A stretch of DNA of 12,071 nt from Candidatus Schekmanbacteria bacterium RIFCSPLOWO2_02_FULL_38_14 (lineage in GTDB: Bacteria; Schekmanbacteria; GWA2-38-11). The notes beneath the pieces were generated by a model. That model was given only the letters and a program-made list of their open reading frames with translations, was not told the DNA's origin and did not search any database. Of the stretch, positions 7,261-12,071 are shown piece after piece. The stretch is taken from the NCBI GenBank assembly GCA_001790855.1, contig MGDH01000024.1, forward strand, positions 30,080-42,150, given 5' to 3'. A program made the position numbers and the translations under genes. How positions within the stretch are numbered: position 1 is the first letter of the stretch; the number at the start of each line of letters is the position of its first letter.

Positions 7261-8025
7261 TTAATTCCCTTTATTCTTTTCCTTCAGCCTCTTTTCCCTC
7301 TCCAAAGCCTCTTGAACTCTCACCTCGTTCCTCCTGTTTGTTATCCACCATATTCCACCCATAACAACCCCGCCCATAATCACTATATCCGGAATCATTG
7401 ATAACACATTCCATGTTAACATTGGCATAGGATGCTTTGCCAAATCTGTCCTGAAACCCAGACTGCTGAAGGGAGCACTTGCAAGAAAGATAACTGAAGT
7501 TCCTCCTACTTCCTCTTCTCCATATATATGGTTCACATATTTTTTGGGCTCTCCTCTGATTCTTGATTTAGCTTCGTTAAGAAGATAATCTCTTTCACCA
7601 AACTCTGTTGCACCTGTAGGGCATGCATCAGTACACGCTGTCTGCTCGCCACGTGCAACTTTTTCTGCGCAGAAAATGCATTTTCTTATTCTCGGCAAAG
7701 GGTTTTCCCACTCATATTTTGGTATGCTGAAGGGACACGCCACCATGCAGTATCTGCATCCAATGCACTTCTCCTCATCATATACAACAGGTCCTGCCTC
7801 TGTTTTATGCAAGGCTCCAACAGGGCATACTGACGCACAGGAGGGATTGCTGCAGTGCATACAGAGCTTTCTCACAAATATACCATTAACCTCCTTAATT
7901 GTTGTATATGTCTTTGAGGAAAGCCTGTATTCATCTCCCTGAGGAAGTTTATTTATCTTCTTACAGGCTTCAACACACGCCATACATCCTATACACAGAG
8001 TTGTATCTACCAACATTGCCTTCAT
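7261..8025 (-). CDS. hybA-like: HybA-like ferredoxin subunit with four [4Fe-4S] motifs and a C-terminal membrane anchor
   Basis: 254 residues from ATG 8025, with AGGAGG 8 bp upstream; a GTG at 8034 overlaps that site and is rejected. Four cysteine groups follow the HybA order: CIGCMACVEAC, CMHCSNPSCASVC, CIGCRYCMVAC, and CIFC with CTDAC. A hydrophobic segment near residues 208-230 (VLSMIPDIVIMGGVVMGGIWW) should anchor the C-terminus, followed by a highly charged tail. Unlike E. coli HybA, which has an N-terminal Tat signal, this protein begins directly at the first cluster (MKAMLVDTTLCIGC), so there is no visible export signal and a cytoplasm-facing subunit is likely. It passes electrons between an unknown partner and the HybB-like subunit encoded next. 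Confidence 0.93.
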   Translation of the reverse strand: MKAMLVDTTLCIGCMACVEACKKINKLPQGDEYRLSSKTYTTIKEVNGIFVRKLCMHCSNPSCASVCPVGALHKTEAGPVVYDEEKCIGCRYCMVACPFSIPKYEWENPLPRIRKCIFCAEKVARGEQTACTDACPTGATEFGERDYLLNEAKSRIRGEPKKYVNHIYGEEEVGGTSVIFLASAPFSSLGFRTDLAKHPMPMLTWNVLSMIPDIVIMGGVVMGGIWWITNRRNEVRVQEALEREKRLKEKNKGN

Positions 8026-8058
8026 TTTCTTCACCTCCTTCTAACCTTACCGCAACCT

Positions 8059-8086
8059 GTCATTCCGCTCTTGACACGGAATCCAG
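8059..8086. repeat. Short GTCATTCC-type dispersed repeat inside the operon
   Basis: TTCCG (8063-8067) and CGGAA (8077-8081) form a small dyad in the word GTCATTCCG...ACGGAATCCAG, a very common interspersed repeat in environmental bacterial genomes. It lies in the 65-bp gap between the first GcvH-like gene and the HybA-like gene. The recognition rests on familiarity with the word, since no second copy is in this window. Confidence 0.45.
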
Positions 8087-8090
8087 TAAA

Positions 8091-8825
8091 CTATCTTCCT
8101 CTCTTTCTTAAAAAGTTCTTCTCGAAAAATTCCCACTGCTCATCGCCAAGAAATTCAAGAAGTCCGTCAACAATCTCACCACCGTCCTGAATGGTCGCAT
8201 ATCCGGGAACCATCTGTAAGCCTTTCCCAAGCATGACCTCCTTAAACCTTACGATTTCTTCCTTGAGCCACAGAGCAGCGTCTTTAGCTACTTTAAGGGC
8301 TTTGATATTCTCGCTTAAATTATTTGGCTTAATTGCGCATACCCAGCCATCAATATAAGGATCCCTTTTTATAACCCTTGGTGTTTCAAGTAACATATGA
8401 TTTACACTGCCGATGACACCATCTACCGGAGAGTAAAAATTTGCCTTTCTATTTCCCTGCTTAATTGTAAATATCCTTCCCCCCTGTTTAACCTCTTTCC
8501 CGATAGGAGGAAGTTCAATTTCATCAAATCTTCCAATGCTTCTCTGGGCAAAATCGTCCATCCCAACCTTTACATATCCTGACAAAAGGAGATTTGCCCA
8601 TGTGTGCCCTTTGTGGAAAAAGATTCCCATTGGAATGCGGTAATCAGACTCTCTAAAGCTCCTGACAGGTTTTCGCTCTGCTTTCCTTGCCTCTCCGGCT
8701 GCTTGAGTTTCTGTTCTGGAACGAAAAACAGCAACCCTTCCCTCTCTCCTTGCCTCAACTGTCTGCACAGCCAAGTCAATCAGTATAAAACAGATAATGG
8801 TTGTTACTACGAGTATTACTACCAT
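8091..8825 (-). CDS. Membrane-anchored GcvH-like protein lacking the canonical lipoyl lysine
   Basis: 244 residues from ATG 8825, which follows AAAGGAGGGG; the longer frame back to 8942 is read through a palindromic repeat and starts at the predicted transcription start, so it is rejected. A single N-terminal helix (about 2-21) is followed by EARREGR, which predicts the bulk of the protein in the cytoplasm. After a charged linker, residues about 68-168 match the glycine-cleavage H fold (HKGHTWANLLLSGYVKVGMDDF, YSPVDGVIGSVN, DPYIDGWVCAIKP). The usual lipoyl position, six residues before Y131, is N125; the nearest lysines are K122 and K127. A C-terminal extension ends in LLEFLGDEQWEFFEKNF, similar to that of the protein at 4996-5874. 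It is the first gene after the sigma-54 promoter and heads the HybAB-like operon. Confidence 0.85.
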   Translation of the reverse strand: MVVILVVTTIICFILIDLAVQTVEARREGRVAVFRSRTETQAAGEARKAERKPVRSFRESDYRIPMGIFFHKGHTWANLLLSGYVKVGMDDFAQRSIGRFDEIELPPIGKEVKQGGRIFTIKQGNRKANFYSPVDGVIGSVNHMLLETPRVIKRDPYIDGWVCAIKPNNLSENIKALKVAKDAALWLKEEIVRFKEVMLGKGLQMVPGYATIQDGGEIVDGLLEFLGDEQWEFFEKNFLRKRGR

Positions 8826-8880
8826 TTTAATCCCCTCCTTTCTTTTTGCGTTAAAGTTTTCAACTGAACCCTCCTTTTCA

Positions 8881-8934
8881 GGCAGGTCAGGAGACCTGCC
8901 TCTATCCGGGTAGAGTTGGGTCTCCTGACCCAAC
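8881..8934. repeat. Double hairpin repeat in the operon leader
   Basis: Two 8-bp stems with complementary loops lie back to back: GGCAGGTC-AGGA-GACCTGCC (8881-8900) and GTTGGGTC-TCCT-GACCCAAC (8915-8934). A third dyad, CTCTA/TAGAG, joins them, so the whole is also a larger near-palindrome. It falls within the first 65 nt of the transcript predicted from the sigma-54 promoter. A related GGCAGG/CCTGCC word occurs at 9375-9391, which suggests an inserted repeat family rather than a purpose-built regulator. Confidence 0.65.
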
Positions 8935-8953
8935 CTTCCCAACTATCCTAAAC

Positions 8954-8969
8954 TGCAAATAGCGTGCCA
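8954..8969 (-). promoter_or_regulatory. Sigma-54 (-24/-12) promoter of the GcvH-like/HybAB-like operon
   Basis: On the minus strand the sequence reads TGGCACG-CTAT-TTGCA (8969 to 8954), matching the sigma-54 consensus at every conserved position with the exact GG-N10-GC spacing. The transcription start should lie near 8943, about 118 nt before the first ATG. A sigma-54 promoter needs an AAA+ activator, and one is encoded at 2984-4333. Confidence 0.88.
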
Positions 8970-9070
8970 GAACTAAAAAATATGAATGGATTTAAAGGTA
9001 TGAGATTAATTTGCTTGGATATTCAGGGGCTTAGAGAGAAAAATAAAATCAGGCTCAAAAAAGAAATTAG

Positions 9071-9098
9071 TTTTTCAACAATATGAATTGTTGAAAAA
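9071..9098. promoter_or_regulatory. Perfect 12-bp dyad, candidate activator binding site
   Basis: TTTTTCAACAAT (9071-9082) and ATTGTTGAAAAA (9087-9098) are perfect inverted copies around a 4-bp spacer. The centre is about 141 bp upstream of the predicted start at 8943, within the usual range for an NtrC-type enhancer. The arms share the TTCAACA/TGTTGAA word with the dyads at 9167-9205 but in the opposite orientation. The same word occurs in the ends of the repeat at 9989-10129, so a repeat remnant is the alternative. Confidence 0.45.
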
Positions 9099-9166
9099 AT
9101 TTACATGAAAATTTTCAAAAAATTAAAAACCAATGGAATCATCTTGTTTTTTAAAAAGATTTTCCC

Positions 9167-9205
9167 TGTTGAATTCCTCAACAGAAGCTGTTGTGATTCT
9201 CAACA
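9167..9205. promoter_or_regulatory. Two tandem 17-bp dyads 22 bp apart, candidate enhancer
   Basis: TGTTGAATTCCTCAACA (9167-9183) and TGTTGTGATTCTCAACA (9189-9205) share the pattern TGTTG-N7-CAACA. Their centres, 9175 and 9197, are 22 bp apart, two helical turns, so both dyads face the same side of the DNA. They lie about 232 and 254 bp upstream of the predicted sigma-54 start. Read leftward, the first dyad is followed by a broken T-rich run, so a weak terminator for the gene at 9469-9897 is the competing explanation. Confidence 0.5.
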
Positions 9206-9468
9206 AAACGCTGGCATAAATGAAGTCAGAGTAATACACTTATACGACGATATGGTATCAAAAGCAGAAATCCTTCTTTTTGCTATTTACCATTCAATAT
9301 TCTCGGTTAGCCTGTAAAGACCAGTTTCTACATTTTGCAGGGACAGGATTTATCACTGTCCATCCAAATTTCTGGGCAGGCGAGACCTGCCTACCGCAGG
9401 CAGGAGCCTGTCCTACTATTCACTGACCACTATTCACTAACTAACAATTAATCTGGGGTTAAGAACTT
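9206..9468. other. Intergenic stretch with degenerate repeats, no gene
   Basis: I see no coding frame with a ribosome-binding site here. The right part (9375-9438) is made of short repeats: GGCAGG-N5-CCTGCC (9375-9391), then CAGGAGCCTG (9401-9410), then a direct repeat ACTATTCACT at 9415-9424 and 9429-9438. These look like remnants of interspersed elements. No clear terminator for the gene ending at 9469 is visible. Confidence 0.55.
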
Positions 9469-9897
9469 TTAGTAGCTTTTCCTGCCCGAAAGTTTTTCTA
9501 CCTTTATTCTGAATGTCATGGATTTGTCAGGGGTTTTTGCAGATTTTTCAACCTGAGCCTCAAGAACCTCCTGGGGCACTTTATATTTTTCAGCAGCAAG
9601 TTTCATGCCAATTAATATTCCTTCGCGGTCTTTTACCTGCTCAATCCTCCCCTCTGCAAAAACAGAAGACCATCCATCATCAGTTGCTTTAAAGACAGTG
9701 AAGGCTGCATTGGGGTTTTTCTTCATGCACTCAAATTTCCTTCCCTGTGGAAGCAAGCCAAGCCATATATCCTTCCCGTTAAAGCAATACCAGCAGACAA
9801 CCCCGTAGGGTCTATCGCTATCCACAAGCATGAGAGTCCCTTCATATAGTTCGTTTAAAAGGGTTTCTATCTCCTTTTCTGTCATCTGTTTTGCCAT
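9469..9897 (-). CDS. Pyridoxamine 5'-phosphate oxidase family (FMN-binding split barrel) protein
   Basis: 142 residues, the typical size for single-domain members. The pattern LMLVDSDRPYGVVCWYCFNGKDIWLGLLPQGRKFECMKKNPNAAFTVF matches the first half of the split barrel, in which a strand pair is followed by the GRK motif and the NP-x-AAF strand; a second strand set (WSSVFAEGRIEQVKD) and a C-terminal RIKVEKLSGRK strand complete it. Such proteins bind FMN, F420 or heme as dimers, and the sequence does not settle which. There is no signal peptide, so it should be cytoplasmic. GGAG lies 9 bp before the ATG. It is followed by 640 bp without a gene before the HybAB-like block, so it is probably its own transcription unit. 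True PdxH function is unlikely because PdxH is longer. Confidence 0.85.
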   Translation of the reverse strand: MAKQMTEKEIETLLNELYEGTLMLVDSDRPYGVVCWYCFNGKDIWLGLLPQGRKFECMKKNPNAAFTVFKATDDGWSSVFAEGRIEQVKDREGILIGMKLAAEKYKVPQEVLEAQVEKSAKTPDKSMTFRIKVEKLSGRKSY

Positions 9898-9988
9898 CTC
9901 TTAATTCTCCGTATTAAATTTCAAATCACAAAATCCAAATCCCAAACAAATTCAAAACTGTTTAGAACATTTGAATTTTGTATTTTGG

Positions 9989-10129
9989 CAGACTGTTGAA
10001 AAGCTCGGTTTACTGTCATTGCGAGCAAAGCGAAGCAATCTCAGTTTTATGTAAATCAATTGGCTAGAGATTGCCACATCGCTGTCGCTCCTCGCAATGA
10101 CGCTCGTTATCCCCTTTTTCAACAGCCTC
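9989..10129. mobile_element. MITE-like 141-bp element with terminal inverted repeats and TTGG flanks
   Basis: The ends AGACTGTTGAAAA (9990-10002) and its inverse ending at 10128 (AGGCTGTTGAAAA) differ at one of 13 positions. The four bases TTGG stand directly on both sides (9985-9988 and 10130-10133), as a target-site duplication would. No coding sequence lies inside, so the element would need a transposase encoded elsewhere. The interior is the palindrome listed at 10015-10101. It is inserted in another repeat, between the flavodoxin and oxidase-like genes. Confidence 0.6.
10015..10101. repeat. CATTGCGAG palindrome, full-length copy
   Basis: The left arm GTCATTGCGAGCAAAGCGAAGC (begins 10015) and the right arm ending in CTCCTCGCAATGAC (ends 10101) form a long imperfect stem of about 28-35 bp around an AT-rich loop. 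It is the more intact relative of the element at 5894-5999. A hairpin of this kind could fold in transcripts of either strand, but there is no T-tract that would make it an intrinsic terminator. Confidence 0.75.
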
Positions 10130-10158
10130 TTGGAATTTGTTATTTGAGTTTTATTATT

Positions 10159-11088
10159 TTAACTCACCAGTCTCTGCCCTGCCTTGTATGCCATCTCAAG
10201 CCCCTCTTTATCCTTTGCAATCTCTCCCTTTTCATGGCAACCCCAACCATAAATTGCCTCTTTAACATCAATCCCGTACCACATTAATAAATCGCCGTGG
10301 TTTTCAATTGTTCTCTCAAAAGCAGGGTATGGCGCACCCCATGTTACAACAAGAGCTGCCCTTTTCTTTTCCTCATCCTCCCACTTCCATGGCATCCTTC
10401 CCATTTCTACTCCGTAAAAGCGGTCAAAAAAATTGCAAAGCGCTGCATTCTCTCTTCCTGTGTATATGGGAAAGCCAATTACATAAATATCAGCATCAAT
10501 AAATTTCTTGTAAAGGCCATTTGTCAAATCATCTTTTATTACGCAGAAATTCGGAAGCTTCTTTTCCTGCCTGCAGGCTTCACAACCTGTGCAAAATTCA
10601 ATATTCATTCTCGCAATATCAAATTTCTCTACATTAGCGCCTTTATCCCTCGCTCCTCGTAAAATCTCGCTTAACAGAACATCAGTATTCCCCTTCTCTC
10701 TTGGGCTTGACTGGATTCCTATTACTTTTAGCTCTTCAGTTTTTTTCTTTAGATTTTCTTCCTGTTTTGAACAGCTCCAGCTTCCAACTTTTGGGGAACC
10801 CCCATATCCAAGATTCCTTCTGCTTGCAAATCCTTCCTTTAGCAATCCCTTTTCAGCAAGGTTTCCAAAAATCCTCCATCTGTTATTTTCAAATGGCCAA
10901 AGCTTCATAGCTTCCATTATCAAATCTTCAGATACAATGTTTTTCCCTTTTGATGCTGCCACAATCTGGCATATTTCCCTGACACGCTTATCCCACAAGT
11001 TTCTTGTGATTGTGGGCCAAGTTTCAAGCAAATTAGATAAAAATTTTTCTGCTTTAGGAGTGAAAAGAATACCTTTTTCTTTTTCCAT
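10159..11088 (-). CDS. Fusion of a PCP-reductase-like helical domain and an iron-sulfur flavodoxin-fold NAD(P)H:FMN reductase
   Basis: 309 residues. The N-terminal part (about 5-65: FTPKAEKFLSNL...RVREICQIVAASKGKNIVSEDLIMEAM) resembles the small helical domain at the C-terminus of light-independent protochlorophyllide reductase subunit B, often found attached to redox proteins in anaerobes. A charged linker leads to a flavodoxin-like domain from about 120, with the FMN phosphate loop SSPREKGNTD (127-136) and FPIYTG (about 196-201). Cysteines C166, C169, C172 and C182 (CTGCEAC plus one) match the cluster motif of iron-sulfur flavoproteins. It should be a cytoplasmic electron-transfer or flavin reductase; donor and acceptor are unknown. 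AAGGTGA precedes the ATG, whose A is shared with the stop of the CoA-transferase gene, so the two are co-transcribed and probably translationally coupled. Confidence 0.85.
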   Translation of the reverse strand: MEKEKGILFTPKAEKFLSNLLETWPTITRNLWDKRVREICQIVAASKGKNIVSEDLIMEAMKLWPFENNRWRIFGNLAEKGLLKEGFASRRNLGYGGSPKVGSWSCSKQEENLKKKTEELKVIGIQSSPREKGNTDVLLSEILRGARDKGANVEKFDIARMNIEFCTGCEACRQEKKLPNFCVIKDDLTNGLYKKFIDADIYVIGFPIYTGRENAALCNFFDRFYGVEMGRMPWKWEDEEKKRAALVVTWGAPYPAFERTIENHGDLLMWYGIDVKEAIYGWGCHEKGEIAKDKEGLEMAYKAGQRLVS

Positions 11089-12071
11089 TATATCACCTTT
11101 GATTTCTTAAGTTTTTTTATCTTATCCTCAGGATATTTTAAAATGCCCGACAGAATCTCCTCATTATGCTGTCCAAGGGTTGGCGGCGGAGCAAATGTCT
11201 CTTTCGGTGTATCATAAATTTTTATTGGATTCCCCAAAAGTTTTACCTTGCCGCATACAGGGTGGTCAACTGTAATTATCATCTCCCTTGCCTTAATCTG
11301 CGGTTCCTCAAGAGCCTCAGCAATATTGTTAACAGGCGCACCGGGAATTCCTATCTCATAAAATTTTTTAACCAGTTCCCTGCCGCTTTTCTTCAGAAAT
11401 GCAGCCTCCAAAATCGGCTCAAGCTCTTTTCTGTTCTCTGCCCTTTTCCTGTTGATTTCAAACCTCGCATCCTTTGCTATCCCAGGAATTCCGAGCAGAT
11501 CGCACAGTTTCAGCCAGAAATCCTCGCCAAGAATCGCAACAACAATCTTTATATCACTTGTCTGGTACATCCTGTAAGGAACAATGTTTGGATGTCCTGT
11601 CCCCTCAGGTTTTTTATCCCTCCTGCCCTCTAAAAGATAGGGTGCTGAGTGATAAGTTAGAAGCGCGAGCTGTGTATCAAAAAGACCTATGTCAATTTTC
11701 TTCCCCTTCCCCTCTTTTTCTCTTGCATAGAGTGCGCCAAGAATTCCAACAGCGCCAAAAAACGAGCCTCCTAAATCACCCATTGGAACACCCATCTTCA
11801 CTATTGGTCCTTCAGGCTCTCCTGTAAGGTCTATCTCGCCGCTTATTGCCTGCATTGTCAGGTCGTAGCCCGGAACATTCCTGTAAGGACCATTCTCGCC
11901 AAAGGCGGTTATTGCGCAGTAAATTATTTTTGGGTTTATCTGCTTCAGTTTCTCATATCCAATGCCAAGCTTGTCAGCAACTCCGTAGCGGAAGTTCTCA
12001 AGGACAATATCAGAGGTTTTTACCAGTTCATAAAAGATCTCCTTGCCCTCCTTTTTCTTAAGGTCAACAAC
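11088..12071 (-). CDS. Family III CoA-transferase (CaiB/BaiF), N-terminus outside window
   Basis: The frame is open from the right edge to the TAA at 11090-11088, giving 327 visible residues; the family is usually about 400 residues, so roughly the first 70 are missing. Readable family blocks in order are VVDLKKKEGKEIFYELVKTS, ENFRYGVADKLGIGYEKL, NPKIIYCAITAFGENGPY, PGYDLTMQAISG, LTGEPEGP, and the C-terminal FAPPPTLGQHNEEIL. The catalytic aspartate that forms the acyl anhydride is the D in VPMGDLGGS (codon at 11777-11775). Such enzymes move CoA between organic acids; in anaerobes they activate substrates such as benzylsuccinate, carnitine, bile acids or oxalate. Which acid is used here cannot be told. 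An internal ATG at 11855 is not the start. Its stop overlaps the start of the flavodoxin fusion gene. Confidence 0.93.
   Translation of the reverse strand, partial: VVDLKKKEGKEIFYELVKTSDIVLENFRYGVADKLGIGYEKLKQINPKIIYCAITAFGENGPYRNVPGYDLTMQAISGEIDLTGEPEGPIVKMGVPMGDLGGSFFGAVGILGALYAREKEGKGKKIDIGLFDTQLALLTYHSAPYLLEGRRDKKPEGTGHPNIVPYRMYQTSDIKIVVAILGEDFWLKLCDLLGIPGIAKDARFEINRKRAENRKELEPILEAAFLKKSGRELVKKFYEIGIPGAPVNNIAEALEEPQIKAREMIITVDHPVCGKVKLLGNPIKIYDTPKETFAPPPTLGQHNEEILSGILKYPEDKIKKLKKSKVI

Larger units (their letters stand above)
9917..10155. repeat. AT-rich palindromic repeat, second copy of the 2821-2961 family, interrupted
   Basis: The left part (9917-9988) contains the core TTCAAAACTGTTT (9951-9963) found at 2883-2895, with CAAATCC/GAATTTTG words on either side. 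The same word style resumes at 10130 (TTGGAATTTGTTATTTGAG). If 9989-10129 is removed, the two parts join into a continuous TATTTTGGAATTTGTTATTTG stretch. This reads as an older repeat split by a younger insertion. Confidence 0.6.

Noticed and set aside
8091-8825. Functional glycine cleavage H protein (gcvH)
   Set aside because: The usual lipoyl lysine position is asparagine, there is a membrane anchor and a C-terminal extension, and no other glycine-cleavage genes are near.
8826-8942. N-terminal extension of 39 residues on the first GcvH-like protein
   Set aside because: It is read through the hairpin repeat, would begin at the predicted transcription start without a leader, and lacks a ribosome-binding site, while ATG 8825 has AAAGGAGGGG in front of it.
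9071-9098. Intrinsic terminator for the oxidase-like gene
   Set aside because: The stem is very AT-rich and lies almost 400 bp past the stop codon, so it fits a protein-binding dyad better than a Rho-independent terminator.
9105-9317. 70-codon plus-strand open frame
   Set aside because: No ribosome-binding site, no recognisable domain, low-complexity AT-rich composition, and it overlaps the regulatory dyads.
10589-11110. 173-codon plus-strand open frame opposite the flavodoxin fusion gene
   Set aside because: It is antisense to a gene with clear domain motifs and its translation is a low-complexity F/S/L-rich shadow.
11166-11633. 155-codon plus-strand open frame opposite the CoA-transferase
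   Set aside because: Antisense to a well-matched CaiB family gene; no domain or start signal seen.

Overview
The window comes from an AT-rich, Gram-negative-type bacterial genome. Its genes point to an anaerobic or microaerobic respiratory lifestyle: a c-type-heme sensor kinase, a HybA/HybB-like iron-sulfur and quinone module, sigma-54 control, an iron-sulfur flavoprotein and a CaiB-type CoA-transferase. The intergenic spaces are full of short palindromic repeats of the kind common in environmental genomes of Nitrospirota-, Desulfobacterota- and candidate-phylum-like bacteria. The sequence alone does not fix the phylum.

Layout. Positions 1-814 (minus) hold the N-terminal part of a GT-C-type membrane glycosyltransferase that runs off the left edge. 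After a 366-bp divergent intergenic region, the plus strand carries a two-component system: a membrane histidine kinase with two c-heme motifs in its periplasmic domain (1181-2800) and an NtrC-type sigma-54 activator (2984-4333). An archaemetzincin-like zinc protease (4350-4889) follows 16 bp later. A 141-bp imperfect palindrome separates kinase and regulator.

From 8825 down to 4996 the minus strand carries a four-gene block: a membrane-anchored GcvH-like protein, a HybA-like protein with four [4Fe-4S] motifs, a HybB/NrfD-like integral membrane subunit, and a second, longer GcvH-like protein with an N-terminal cysteine motif. Neither GcvH-like protein has a lysine at the usual lipoylation position. 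No catalytic subunit (hydrogenase or molybdoenzyme) is present in the window.

Upstream of this block lies an excellent -24/-12 promoter (TGGCACG-N4-TTGCA, minus strand 8969-8954). Further upstream are one long dyad at 9071-9098 and two similar 17-bp dyads whose centres are 22 bp apart (9167-9205), at distances typical of NtrC-family enhancers. The most economical reading is a local circuit: the heme sensor kinase signals to the sigma-54 activator, which turns on the GcvH-like/HybAB-like complex. This is inference from sequence and proximity.

The right third (minus strand) holds a pyridoxamine-phosphate-oxidase-like flavin protein (9469-9897), a nested pair of mobile-looking repeats, a fusion of a protochlorophyllide-reductase-like helical domain with an iron-sulfur flavodoxin (10159-11088), and, overlapping it by one base, a family III CoA-transferase that runs off the right edge.
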